This document shows, piece after piece, positions 45,540 through 56,300 of a stretch of 64,000 nt of DNA. The notes under the pieces are model-generated. The model was not told where the DNA came from. It saw only the letters and a program-made list of their open reading frames with translations, and did not search any database. The position numbers were made by a program, and so were the translations under genes. The stretch is from Acheta domesticus (lineage: Eukaryota; Arthropoda; Insecta; Orthoptera; Gryllidae). The stretch lies in NCBI GenBank assembly GCA_031308135.1, contig JAHLJT010004567.1, positions 128,659,356-128,723,355 of the forward strand, read 5' to 3'. The first letter of the stretch is position 1, and each line of letters opens with the position of its first letter.

Positions 45540-48500
45540 ATGTCTTTCTTAGCGGGTTATAGGAAAGAGGTGCTTGTTAGGGTCGCGACGGAGATGGGAG
45601 AAACGTTGGAAGGGAATGAAACGGTTGTAAGGCTAAAAACAATGATCGCGGGGAGCGAACAATATGAGGAAGAGTTTGTTAGAGAACTCGCCAATCAGGA
45701 GAGAGAGCGGATCGTAGAAGAAAAGGAACTAAAAGAGCAGGAAAGATTACGCGAACTCGAGGAAAAAGAGCGAGAAAGGCAGGAAAAAGAGCGAGAAAGG
45801 CAGGAAAAAGAGCAAGAACGGCAGTACGAACTCGAACAACGGCAGTACGAACTCGAACGGCTGAAATTAGCTAATCAGGCTACCTCGCGCGAATCTTTAG
45901 GTAGTAGAGATTCGGGAAACAGAAGTAGTATCCGTATCAGCCATGTAATGGATAAATTCAAAGGCGAAGGTGAGGATATTACCTTGTTTTTAAGTGTATT
46001 TGAGGCGCATGCTCGTCAGCTCGACATTGCGCCGGTAGAATGGGTCAGTCAATTAATGGGATTGCTTCCCAATGAAATAAATACATGGTTAGTTGTAGGA
46101 TCAGATTCTTCAGAGCAGGATTATAATCAAATCAAAACGCAGCTTTTGGATATGTACAAATTCACGCCTGAAAAATGTCGTCAGATGTTTTGCAGTCATG
46201 CAAAGGGTGCGAAAACTACATGGAATGTTTATGCTCGCGAACTGACGAACTATTGCCAGAAATGGATTTCAGGGTTGAAAGTTGAAACTTATGATCAATT
46301 ATTAGATTTGATTGTCACCGATCAGATGAAACGGAAGGTGCCGGCGGACATACGTGCCCATTTCGTAGATGTTTGGGGCGAGGTTTCGCAGTCCCAAGAT
46401 CTGGCGCGTAGGCTGGACACCTACGAAAACAATAGGTCTAGTGCGTATAGGAAAGATTTTTCTAAGGTTAATCACAAGGAGCCTGTGGGGGAACAAAAGT
46501 GGAAAAAGGTGACGGAGAGCGTGCCCTCCACTTCTAAGCCCGCAGCGCCCAAGGCAGATAGGAACGCGGAATTCGACAAGCCGCAGGAACGCACGTGCTA
46601 TTTATGTAAAAAACCGGGGCACATTAAGAAATACTGCCCTCAGCTCAAATCAAGCGAGAAAATGTGTCACGTTGTCGACACCAGTGCGCAGGAATTGTTG
46701 CTCCCTCACACGTTTTTCGGCACGGTTTGCGGAAATCCTATTTCCTTCTTACGAGATTCTGGGGCGACGGTTGATCTGATCAACAGCAAATACGTCAGGC
46801 CGAATCAATATACCGGCGAATCCGTATGGGTTAAGCAGCCCTTGGACGAGGCGCCGAAAAATCTACCGGTAGCTAAGGTAGAAATCGTAGGCCCGTTCGG
46901 TAAGCTTGTTACCGAAGCCGCAGTCGCGAAAAATTGCGACTTAGAATATTACATTCTGAGTAATCGATCTGCCACGCTTCTCTCGGAAATCAGGCAAGGG
47001 TTTTTAGAACCGCAGTTTCTTTGTGCGGTGCGAACCCGTGCCCAGACGGCGGCCGGGCAGGGCGACGGGGTGGGGCCGGAGGCGATGGCGGCGGCGCCAG
47101 GCAACGCGCCGGCCGCCGAGCGCCCTGGTGACGCACCGGTTGCGGTCATGAACGAGGCTTTGGGGGAAGGAGCGGTCGAGCTAGGCGTGGTCGTAGGAAC
47201 AAGTCGTGCGCGCGACGCACCCCAAAAACCTGCGTCGGACGCGAAAGCTCCCGACGAGGAAACTTGTGTCTTGTTAGGCGAGGTAAATGACCCGGGCAAT
47301 GTTGTTGAAAACAACGCGGAATTTGAAGTAGATTCCGGGAGCGTTGCATTGTCCCGTTTAGACCCGTCCGAATTTGCGAAAGCTCAGAGACAGGATGAAG
47401 AGCTCTTACCGCTATTCGAGCTAGCCGAAGGCCCAGAAACGGAACGGCGCGATTATTTTATAGAACGCGGCCTTTTGTTCCGGAAACGGCAGAGCAAGCG
47501 CGGTGAGCAATTCTCCATGCTTGTGACTCCGCGGGTGTATCGTGGCACCATATTGAAGCTTTGCCATGAAGTCGCCCACGGTCATTTAGGTGTCACAAAA
47601 AGTAAAGACGCGATGGCCAAGTATTTCTTCTGGCCGAACTGTTACAAAGATATGGAAAATTACGTACGTAGCTGCGATAGTTGCCAGCGCGTAGGTAACG
47701 GCGGCGAGAAGCTTCGCGCGCCTTTAAAAATTGTACCTATAACGGGTGAGGCGTTTGAGAAAGTAAATGTAGATGCTTGTGGCCCTTTTCCCGAGTCTGA
47801 GTCAGGAAACAAGTTCATACTAACTGCAATGTGTTTAGCAACAAAATATCCCGAGGCTATTCCCATACGTGATCTGACGACGGTCACGGTCATTGAAGCT
47901 TTATTAGATCTGTTCAGTCGGATTGGATTTCCGCGAGAGCTTCAAACAGATCAGGGAACTTGTTTTACTAGCACTCTGATGGCGGAATTCGCCGAGAGAT
48001 TTTGCATTAGATTAATTAGAAGTTCGCCTTATCATCCGCAATCTAATGCCGTAGAACGGATGCACAGAACCATGAACCGGTTGATGAAGGTTCTTTGTTT
48101 AGAGGCAAGGACAGACTGGGAGTGCCAGCTTCCTGCAATTATGTTCGCGTTACGCACGAGTGTGCACGAATCGATAGGTTTTTCTCCAGCCGAATTAGTC
48201 TATGGGAAAAATCTCCGCACACCCATGACGCTGCTTTACGAAAAGCTTGCGGGTGCTGCAGAAAGCGAAGAGAGCACGGTGGTTGAGCACGTGTTCAAGT
48301 TGATTAATAGACTGAAGCGTTCGCGTGAACTTGCCCATACCAAAATGGCGGAAGAACAACGCAAGCGTAAGGTGTGGTACGACCGCAAGGCGATCTCGCG
48401 CAGTTTTGAAATAGGCGCGAAGGTGCTGGTTTTGGCGCCTAACAGAACGCGGAAACTCGCGGTGCAGTGGGTCGGGCCAGGCGAAGTTCGGGAGAAAATG

Positions 48501-50117
48501 TCCGAACACAATTACGTAGTTCAGATGCCGGGGCGGAAAGAACCACGCGTGTATCACATCAACATGATGAAAAAGTATCACCAACGTACTGAATACGTGA
48601 ACTTTCTCGGTTCTGCGACGGTCACTGCCGCAGGCGAGGAAGACGCGTTAGACCGCTACGCGTTAAGATTAGATTCCGACGACTTTGACGCGGAAGAAAT
48701 GCTAAACGATACTAAGGTTGAACCCGAGTTCCGCGAAGCACTTAAAAATGTCATTTGTAAATACAGGTGTATTTTTAGTGAGAAACCTGGTCTTACAGAT
48801 GTAACGACCATGGACATTGAATTAACTGACACTGATAAAGTAGTCCGAAGTGTACCCTACCGCATGTCGCCGAGACAAACTAAGATATTGCGGGAAGAGG
48901 TGGACAAAATGCTTCGCGACAACATCATTGTGGAGGCGGAGAGTGATTATACGTCTCCTATGATCCTGATCGAGGCCCCGGGCAAGTCTCCACGGCCCTG
49001 CATAGATTTTAGGCGCCTCAACGAGATTATTAAAACAGATTACTTTCCGTTACCCAATCTCGAAGAACGGATTGAACAGGTAGCTGCAGCTAAAATCATT
49101 AGTGTGTTAGATTTAAGTAAGTGTTTCTGGCAGATAGGTCTTACGGATAGGGCGCAGAGATATTCGGCGTTCGTGACCAGTTTCGGCACGTATCGACCGC
49201 TTAGGTTACCCTTCGGGATAAAGAACGGCCCTTATCAATGCTGTAAAATCATGGGCACTTTGCTAAAAAACTGCCAAGAATTCGCGGTACCGTACCTTGA
49301 TGACATCGCGGTTTTCAGTAACACTTGGCAAGAACACATTCGGCACCTAGATACGGTCTTTAGTATATTGAAATCCGCCAAATTGACAGTGCAGCCGCGC
49401 AAGTGCTTGTTTGCGCGGGCTAATGTAAAATATCTTGGTTACGTCGTCGGTAACGGGAAATTGCGGCCGGCCGAAGCCAAGATACAAGCAATCCAGAACT
49501 TTCCTAGACCAGAATCAAAGAAACAAGTGCGTTCTTTGCTCGGATTGGTAGGATATTATCGACGCTTGATACCCGGGTTTGCGGAGAAAGCGGCGGCACT
49601 GACAGATGCGCTGCGGGGACGCGAGCGCCAGGGTAAAGTCGTCTGGACAGAGGCATGTGAAAAGTCTTTCAATGAGTTGCGACAAGCTCTTAGCGAAAAA
49701 ACAGCGGTATATGCTCCTGATTATAGCAAGGAATTTCGAGTTCAGGCAGATGCATCTCAGAGAGGCTTAGGCGTGGTTCTCTACCAAGTAAATGACGAGG
49801 GAGTAGAACAACCAGTTGTTTTTCTAAGCCGTAAATTAAGTGATACAGAAACTCATTATGGCACCTCAGAACTTGAGTGTTTGGCTCTTATTTGGGGGTT
49901 GGATAAACTTAAGATTTATCTCGACGGGCAGGCCACAATTCAGGTCGAAACCGACCACAACCCGTTGGTCTGGTTGCGTAATACGTCTGGCAAAAACCCC
50001 AGATTATTACGCTGGTCCCTTTTAATTCAGCACCTCGATTTACGCATCATGCACAAAAAGGGCTCAGAAAATGTTAATGCAGATGCGCTTAGTCGCATGT
50101 TTGATTGTGTGAATTGA
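45540..50117 (+). CDS. Gag-Pol polyprotein, Gmr1-type Ty3/gypsy element
   Basis: ATG at 45540 (MSFLAGYRKEV) gives 1,525 residues; the frame is open a little further upstream but without ATG. Domains: coiled coil rich in Glu/Arg ~42-112; capsid ~135-300, whose C-terminal part (~230-300, RELTNYCQKW..., LLDLIVTDQM.., LARRLDTYE) resembles the SCAN domain; CCHC knuckle 353-366 (CYLCKKPGHIKKYC); protease Asp406 (DSGATVD); integrase H2C2 zinc motif (His676 ... Cys712, Cys715) and catalytic Asp745, Asp804, Glu839 (DD35E); GPG-type C-terminal module ~977; RT with YLDD at 1252-1255; RNase H with Asp1404, SELECLAL and ETDHNP. It assembles particles, makes cDNA and inserts it. Gag and Pol are in a single frame without a shift or stop. 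All catalytic residues that I can check are intact. No chromodomain or envelope is seen. Confidence 0.95.
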   Translation: MSFLAGYRKEVLVRVATEMGETLEGNETVVRLKTMIAGSEQYEEEFVRELANQERERIVEEKELKEQERLRELEEKERERQEKERERQEKEQERQYELEQRQYELERLKLANQATSRESLGSRDSGNRSSIRISHVMDKFKGEGEDITLFLSVFEAHARQLDIAPVEWVSQLMGLLPNEINTWLVVGSDSSEQDYNQIKTQLLDMYKFTPEKCRQMFCSHAKGAKTTWNVYARELTNYCQKWISGLKVETYDQLLDLIVTDQMKRKVPADIRAHFVDVWGEVSQSQDLARRLDTYENNRSSAYRKDFSKVNHKEPVGEQKWKKVTESVPSTSKPAAPKADRNAEFDKPQERTCYLCKKPGHIKKYCPQLKSSEKMCHVVDTSAQELLLPHTFFGTVCGNPISFLRDSGATVDLINSKYVRPNQYTGESVWVKQPLDEAPKNLPVAKVEIVGPFGKLVTEAAVAKNCDLEYYILSNRSATLLSEIRQGFLEPQFLCAVRTRAQTAAGQGDGVGPEAMAAAPGNAPAAERPGDAPVAVMNEALGEGAVELGVVVGTSRARDAPQKPASDAKAPDEETCVLLGEVNDPGNVVENNAEFEVDSGSVALSRLDPSEFAKAQRQDEELLPLFELAEGPETERRDYFIERGLLFRKRQSKRGEQFSMLVTPRVYRGTILKLCHEVAHGHLGVTKSKDAMAKYFFWPNCYKDMENYVRSCDSCQRVGNGGEKLRAPLKIVPITGEAFEKVNVDACGPFPESESGNKFILTAMCLATKYPEAIPIRDLTTVTVIEALLDLFSRIGFPRELQTDQGTCFTSTLMAEFAERFCIRLIRSSPYHPQSNAVERMHRTMNRLMKVLCLEARTDWECQLPAIMFALRTSVHESIGFSPAELVYGKNLRTPMTLLYEKLAGAAESEESTVVEHVFKLINRLKRSRELAHTKMAEEQRKRKVWYDRKAISRSFEIGAKVLVLAPNRTRKLAVQWVGPGEVREKMSEHNYVVQMPGRKEPRVYHINMMKKYHQRTEYVNFLGSATVTAAGEEDALDRYALRLDSDDFDAEEMLNDTKVEPEFREALKNVICKYRCIFSEKPGLTDVTTMDIELTDTDKVVRSVPYRMSPRQTKILREEVDKMLRDNIIVEAESDYTSPMILIEAPGKSPRPCIDFRRLNEIIKTDYFPLPNLEERIEQVAAAKIISVLDLSKCFWQIGLTDRAQRYSAFVTSFGTYRPLRLPFGIKNGPYQCCKIMGTLLKNCQEFAVPYLDDIAVFSNTWQEHIRHLDTVFSILKSAKLTVQPRKCLFARANVKYLGYVVGNGKLRPAEAKIQAIQNFPRPESKKQVRSLLGLVGYYRRLIPGFAEKAAALTDALRGRERQGKVVWTEACEKSFNELRQALSEKTAVYAPDYSKEFRVQADASQRGLGVVLYQVNDEGVEQPVVFLSRKLSDTETHYGTSELECLALIWGLDKLKIYLDGQATIQVETDHNPLVWLRNTSGKNPRLLRWSLLIQHLDLRIMHKKGSENVNADALSRMFDCVN

Positions 50118-50694
50118 TCCACAGGCGAGTGTAGGGAACACACACGTTCATGACATGTATAAATGTCGGTGAAATTCTATGTAAATAATTTTATAAATTC
50201 AAGGGTAAAATTGTTTTGTTATTGTGATCATTTTTATATGTAGATACATACATGTGTAAATAAATTCAGTTAAGAACGGCACATGATGTATATAACGAAT
50301 TCCACAATTATTATGTAATATTTCAATGTATGTTTTGTATTTTACATTTCAGGGTTTCATGTAATGCAAGAGGCGTCAAGAATTATCATGTAATATTTCA
50401 ATGTAAAGTAAATGTTTTGTATTTCAGGATTTTATGTAGTTCAAGATGCGTCAAGAATATTTATGTATGTAAATAGATGTAAGGTTTAAATGTAAATGGC
50501 AACATAGAAAAAAAAGGGGGGACAGCCCACAGATTTATTTCACAAATTTTGACTAGATAGGGTTTTGATATTATTATGTTCATGTAAAAAATTATGATGT
50601 AAGGTCTCAGGACCAGGTACTTTAGCTAGCAGAATTTTTTTCCTGGGCATATTTTGCTGCGAAAAAAAATTCTCACCCCCGGCATGGGAGGGTC
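50118..50694 (+). other. 3' non-coding region and polypurine tracts of the Gmr1-type element
   Basis: AT-rich with two diverged ~55-bp repeats (TTCAATGTA...TTTTGTATTT, 50320 and 50390). A strong purine run, GAAAAAAAAGGGGGG, lies at ~50505-50521, and a weaker GGGAGGGTC lies directly before the 3' LTR. The latter is the expected position for the plus-strand primer. Confidence 0.6.
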
Positions 50695-51283
50695 TGTAGC
50701 GTCGCGAGGTGGCGCACGTGCCGTTCCGCTGGAAAGCCCGGCCTTAAGCCGGATGGGGGATGGGGGTGGAATGCGGCGGCGCCTCGCCGGCGCGCGCCGG
50801 GCAGGAAATCCCAACCCCAAAATAACCGGGACAACTGGGCGTGCCTGAGTGCGAGTCCATTGATGACCGCTGCTCTCTGCTGAGGGCTGGCTTGCGAGCC
50901 GAATGACGCCCGCCGCTGGTAGAGTGGGGGACGAGCCGTGGGGTATTTATTGCGGCGCCGACATGCGCTCGGGGGATACGCTAGTGAGTCGAAAGACGTG
51001 AGGTATCTCCGTGCAACCTTGCACGTTTTGGCATCCGGCCATGTAACATCTAGTTACGGGGACTTAATGTCCGACAGCTCGCACTTCGCGCAGCTTCTCA
51101 TGCTCTCGAGCAGAGGCACTGGGCTCAGCCTAGGGACGGTCGCGGGGTTTCGCGGCTTAGAGAATAGAAAGGTTGCCTAAGGTTTTCAATTTTGTAACAT
51201 TATCTTGTAATTTATTATTGTAAATATACTGTACATACTATTCAGAATCTGTCGTCTGTGCTTTTCATGTCCAGTACGCCACA
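50695..51283 (+). repeat. 3' LTR of the Gmr1-type element
   Basis: 589 bp. Identical to the 5' LTR except GTTCCGCTGG for GTTTCGCTGG and CCCAACCCC for CCCAGCCCC, followed by ATAT. Confidence 0.95.
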
Positions 51284-51795
51284 ATATTTTCTGTCTAGTA
51301 GAGGAATCCCAATACAATAATGTGCATCAAACATCATAATTCATTTGATTTTACATAGACACCTACAACATCAATGTTAGACTCCAAATCCGAACTCGCA
51401 AGACTCCAAATCCGAACAATTGATCTATTTTCTTTATTATTTACACAAAATTCAACTTCATAGTTTCTTAGAATAAACGAAACGTGAATTGTGCTTAATC
51501 ACCTTAACAATTGCAACATTATTAGTAAAATTGCCAGAAAAGATGTGACAAATATTTAGATTGATTTTAAATCATATGATGATTATGATTAAGGTTTAAA
51601 GGCGCTTTAACATGTCATTGGAGCTCGTGTCAATCAGTAAAATAATTTTTATTTATTATAAATTGAGTAAAAATATAGTAAATTCTGACTAATTATGAAA
51701 TGAAATAACTGATAAAGAGAATGTTTCATGAACAATAGAAAATCAGTTCATAGAAGGCATTTTAAAAATCTCCCTCATCTCTCGCGATGTCTTCT
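51284..51795. other. AT-rich flank, nothing recognised
   Basis: Contains a short direct repeat (GACTCCAAATCCGAAC, ~51381 and 51403). No gene. Confidence 0.5.
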
Positions 51796-52020
51796 CCGAT
51801 TACCGCTTAAATTTTTGCAGTGCACGAGAACATTCTATACGGTAATGTCTGTTCATTTCTTGGAAATGCGGAGTGGGTAACAACGCGATAAGATGTCCTT
51901 GTAAGAAGTGGCAGTGCCCGATCCGAAGGCGAATGAAAATTACCTCCTCGCGCCTTGAGCCACGCATGACGACCAGGTTTTTATGGAGTTCTTGATCCTC
52001 GTGAGTTTGAAATAAGAATT
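51796..52020 (-). pseudogene. Relic of a non-LTR ORF2 C-terminus
   Basis: On the minus strand SRREEVIFIRLRIGHCHFLQ corresponds to CRREEVILTRLRIGHCHFSH of the I-type copies (near 23830), just after RNase H. Sequence beyond is frameshifted. Too diverged to assign to the same family. Confidence 0.7.
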
Positions 52021-52094
52021 CTGTCACTCTTTTTGCCATGCTCGATGTAACTTTTTAATGTTAATGATAAGAGTAACTTATTCATGTTACGTTG

Positions 52095-52451
52095 TGGGTT
52101 TACCTCTAAAGAAAAAACGACCACTTTACGAGCAGAAATACCACAAGGTGACTTCGTTACACGACAACTCTCGGCTACAAGGTGCAAAACCAATGAAAAC
52201 CCTCTTGAAAACATTTAAATGGGAAGCCCTGCCCCACCCGCTGTATTCACCAGACATCGCTTCTTCAGATTATCACCTATTCCGTTCAATGGCACATGGT
52301 CTAGCGCAGCAGCGCTTCCATTCGTATGAAGATACCAAAAAACGGGTTGATTCTTGGATAGTCCCAAAAGACATCGTTTTTGCGATGCGGAATTCTACTG
52401 CTGTCAGAAAATCGGGCAAAAGTAGTAGCTAGTGATGGGCTATACTTTGAG
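52095..52451 (+). pseudogene. Mariner transposase fragment (C-terminal part)
   Basis: The plus-strand frame contains KKRPLYEQKYHKVTSLHDNS, WEALPHPLYSPDIASSDYHL, FRSMAHGLA and VDSWIVPKD, the catalytic-domain end of mariner transposases. It includes the second and third catalytic aspartates (LHDN and SSDYHLF of D..DD34D). After a shift at ~52420 VVASDGLYFE matches the usual mariner C-terminus. The N-terminal DNA-binding half is missing and no TIRs were found. Confidence 0.85.
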
Positions 52452-53289
52452 TGATATATTGTATACCACATACTATAAAAATAAAGCTTTATTTTTCACA
52501 CAAAGAACAGCGATAAGCACCTTATAATTTATTGAAAAAATGTCTGGTGAGTATTATTGGCAATGAGACTATAGAGTTTGATTGAATTGAAAGTGATTGT
52601 TTAGATATTTTTGGGTTTAATAAGCTAAATATAGCTGAATATTGCGCCACGAATAGTAAAACATTTCGAAATTTTATCTACAAGAAGTCTTCACAGACCC
52701 TATTTATTTGAACAGAGTACTACAATCACTTTCATTAATCGTCAATCATGTAACATTGAGTTTCCAATGTGTATATTGGCGTATATACTGATATATTTGT
52801 GTATATTACATTATATTATATCAGATTACATTATCAGTACAATATAACACTGCAACTGCATCCTGAGGGACAGACATTTGGCAGTATTTGGTGTTCAAAG
52901 AGACTGGCAAATTTAAAACGCATTTTTGGAGATGTTGATATTACGAGGCATTCTAAACTAGTAAAAACGAGAAAGAACTAATTATCAGAAACAATTTCAC
53001 AATTGTGAGTTTGAACTTGCAATTATCGTCGCACGAAGGTTGAAGAATGAAGATGTCTTGTGTAAAGCAGAAACCTTGCCTGTAACCTACTCTGTGGTCA
53101 GTGAACAGTGCATTAATTTATTTTTACTTTCTTGTATACGTTATACGTATATACGGAATGATATACGTAGTACAAGATATATTACTTGTATGCTTGTCTA
53201 TAGAAAGTTGTGTAAAGCTATGGAAATGAGATTTTGAAATTTCAACGGAAATGCACGTTCATGGGCCTTCTTTTATAAAAGAAATAGTT
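52452..53289. other. AT-rich gap, nothing recognised
   Basis: Only short chance frames. Confidence 0.5.
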
Positions 53290-54900
53290 GTTTTTTAAAA
53301 TGTCCGACCGTCTGTCCGCGTGTCTGTCTGTCAATGAACAACACTAGTACCTAAACCATTCGTAGGTTACGTATGATTTTTGCCAAATTGAACATTCCTT
53401 GATCGATCTGACCAAAATCAAGGACCTACAATTGTTTTAAAAAATTATTTAAATTTCGGGGTGCTTCATTAAAAAACTTCCGGACATTTTCACGTTTTCT
53501 CAAAAATGGCTCCACAGTTTTTCTTTATAATTCTTCTAAGAATACAGTGAAATACACTGATGAAAATGGCATAGATCTATTTCCATGGTTATCTCTCAAT
53601 TTTCGAAAATTATCAAAGATTGAATTCTTTCGGCGTGTACCTACAAAGTGGAAGATGGAGTTTTCTGGATGAAATTAGTACTTCACAAAGAGTACTTAAT
53701 AACTATTATGTAATTCTTTATTTGAAGTTATTTAAAGGACTTACACTCACAAATGTAATAATCTTTACAAATTGCTGGTAATATGCATATTAAAGATGTG
53801 AGAGATCTTTCAAAAAAATTACATGTATATAATTTTTGAAGAAACAAAAAATAACTCAAAATAAACTTTACGTCATATTAAAGAGTGTAATTAGCACTAT
53901 CCGTTACAAACGTTTCAAGAAAAAAAGTGCAGCCATATATGAGCGTTTGTGAAAAGCGTTTGAACGTTTGTGAAAAAGCGGAATTTTAAGCTACTTTTTA
54001 CAGAAAACGGTTTTGTTTTCGATTGATTGATTGATTCGTGTTTCCGGGCGCGTCAACTACCTTGGTCATTAGTCCCGTAAGTGTAGTGCGTGTTTTTCTC
54101 AGGAGGTGGCGATGGTCTTTTTCCCCACTGGATTTTTGTTTTCGAGAAACTTTACTTGACATTATTTAAAGCACTTAAACTTGTAAATATAATGATATAA
54201 ACAAATCGCCACTAATGTAAATATTAACGACGTGAGAGACAAATCAAAAAATTACATTTTTGCAATTTTTCAAAAAACAATAAAATAAAGCGATATGGAG
54301 TTTATGTCATCTTATAGGGTACATTCAGCTCTATCCCTACCAAAAGTTTAAAGAAAAAATTTTGAGCCGTTTTTTGAGAAAATCATGTTTTTTTATTTTT
54401 TTTTAAATTGCACATATTGCACGCAATATTACGCGAAAACTATTAAATTTTTCAAAAAAGTGTACATGACCTTAAGGAAAGAACTCGCTATGAAGAACAA
54501 ATTTTATTTGAATGAAAAATGTCTATCTTAAATTTTGTATTTGGAGGAAGAGGCCGAATAAAATTCAGACTTGTGCAATATTCGAAAATTCAGTGTTATC
54601 CCTGAAAATGGGACCTATGCCACCTTAATAAGAGTACTTTACTCTATTCTTATAAGAAATTTAAAGAAAAAATTTGGAGCCGTTTTTGATAAAGTTTTGT
54701 AAATGTCCGGGTGGCTTCATGTAATGTACCCCCAAATTTTACAGAATCTTTTTCAAAATCTCAAAGCTTCGACTAGAATCACATTGAGCAGGGAAAATCC
54801 ATTTTTTGAAGAAATCGTATGTATGGTTTAGGCGCTAGCAGTGTTCACAGACGGACAGACGGACGGACGGACGGACGGACGGACAGACGGACGACTTAAT
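53290..54900. repeat. Foldback (inverted-repeat) element of the GTCCG dispersed family
   Basis: The left end AAAATGTCCGACCGTCTGTC with GAACAACACTAG and the right end, inverted (GTGTTCACAGACGGACAG, then GGACGGACGGAC units), mirror each other. Matching internal landmarks run inward on both sides (CTTCATTAAAAAACTTCCGGAC left; CTTCATGTAATG inverted right), giving diverged arms of ~700 bp. The same unit in single orientation lies at 28713. The right end bears a (GGAC)n run at 54850-54892. Confidence 0.6.
54023..54133 (-). mobile_element. 111-bp 5'-truncated non-LTR retrotransposon 3' end with 12-bp TSD
   Basis: TTTTGTTTTCGA flanks both sides (54011-54022 and 54134-54145). The minus-strand sequence ends CGAATCAATCAATCAA and contains GGGACTAATGACCAAGG and TTGACGCGCCC, the same 3'-end signature as the I-type copies (AATGACC...GCAGTTGANGCGCCC plus AATC tail). 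It interrupts the foldback element's centre. Confidence 0.85.
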
Positions 54901-55069
54901 TTAGCAACTGGTTTTATCCACTTTTTCGTTATCACGGCCCGGGAATGAATTTTTTTCTGCCAAAAACTCGCCATTTTTTCGAGCAGCATTACATATTTTC
55001 CCCTATACTACGTATATCACTCCGTGTGTACGTACGTATAAGAGAAAGTACAAATCATTAATAACAAAG

Positions 55070-56300
55070 GAAGTAATATTAGGTTCGGAAAGTAAACGAT
55101 CTTAGTGGTATAATCCCCAAAAAAGGCCTATGAAAGTGAAAATAAGGGGAAGTGAATGATCTTGTGAACGACTAGTGGTTTAACGTTAATACAAAAAACT
55201 TTCCAAGTTTTGTGTTGCAAGTATTATAAAATGGTTTCTTCTCGCAAAAGAAGGGAATGTTTAGAAGATGATCGACGTTGTTATTTGGAATTGTTTTTGA
55301 TTTCTCAGCAACCAAAAAAAAATTGGCGAGGTTGTGCCACATTCGATCGCGTGTTCCTCCGTTCACAAGCCTCTCGTCTAAGCCGTTAGCCTAAGACGAA
55401 TTCTTTTATTTAACGGGTTTATTTATAGGACGAATTGTATCTGAAAATTTATTGAACTTTTGCATTTGTGCAATTTAAAATATTAAATAAATTACTCCTA
55501 TGTGACAATAAGAATGCAGTTCAATTTACGTGACTCTACAGAATAATACAGTCTACTTATAAATATTTCAGTTCAGCGTTATATTTTAATTCTCGCTGGC
55601 AGTCGCTTGGCTCTCAGACTTGCTGAGCTGAGGCGTTATCTTTACCTGCCCTGCGGGCAAGGTGAGATGAGGAGAGGTGATAAGAACTAAAACTCCCTGA
55701 CGAGTTTCGACACTCAAAACTTCAGAATTCTCTTGCAGCAAGAAATAACTAGAAATCTATGTAATATGTATCGACTTCAAGAAAAAAAAACACCTACAGT
55801 CACTCAATTTATTCTCCAACTGTTTACCCCTTATAATCTAATAAAAAATATCTCTTATTTTATCGTATTATTGGTAATGGACAAGTAATACATTACATTT
55901 TCCCCCTAATAGCACTTCATCCTCCTCTTAAAACTCTTAACGAGACGACGAACGGGAGACTGTAGAAAATTATACCCTAAATTATTCAAAATCGAAAAGT
56001 TTTCATAAAAATCTCGCTTCTACAGCTACTTTGCATTTTTTGTGCTCCATGCGTACAAACATTTTCAGGGAATGAAAAAAACGTACCCCAGTCAGAACTT
56101 GAACTAGAGCCCTCTGGCTCTACCACAAGCAAACGCTCTACCACTTCGGCTAGGAGACGGCTCTTCAAGATTTCACTAATGCAGTATTTTGCATATTAGG
56201 ATGTCGTTGACAATAGAAAATTGTCTTGAAAAAATTCAGAAACTACTCGAAATTGAAACTTAATTGTGAATTAAATTTATTTTAAAATCTAATATTGTAG
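55070..56300 (-). repeat. Repeat unit 1 with paired tRNA-like modules (~55321-55400 and ~56084-56165)
   Basis: Similar along its length to 58320-59550 (AAGTNAATGATCTTGTGAACGA, TTTCTTCTCGCAAAAGAAG, CTCATCACCT-type middle). On the minus strand the second module reads TAGCCGAAGTGGTAGAGCG (A-box-like) ... AGTTCAAGTTC (B-box-like). The acceptor arms do not pair, so these are tRNA-derived relics, not tRNA genes. Confidence 0.6.

Larger units (their letters stand above)
44281..51283 (+). mobile_element. Intact Ty3/gypsy LTR retrotransposon of Gmr1-type gene order
   Basis: Two 589-bp LTRs (44281-44869, 50695-51283) differ at only two positions that I can see, and ATAT flanks both sides (44277-44280, 51284-51287). 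One long Gag-Pol frame lies between them. Domain order is Gag, protease, integrase, reverse transcriptase, RNase H; integrase before RT is the copia-like order that within Ty3/gypsy marks the Gmr1 lineage. Length 7.0 kb. Near-identical LTRs and a fully open frame indicate a very recent insertion. Confidence 0.95.

Noticed and set aside
54850..54892. (GGAC)n direct repeats as a CRISPR-like array
   Set aside because: 4-base satellite without spacers, in a eukaryotic repeat.
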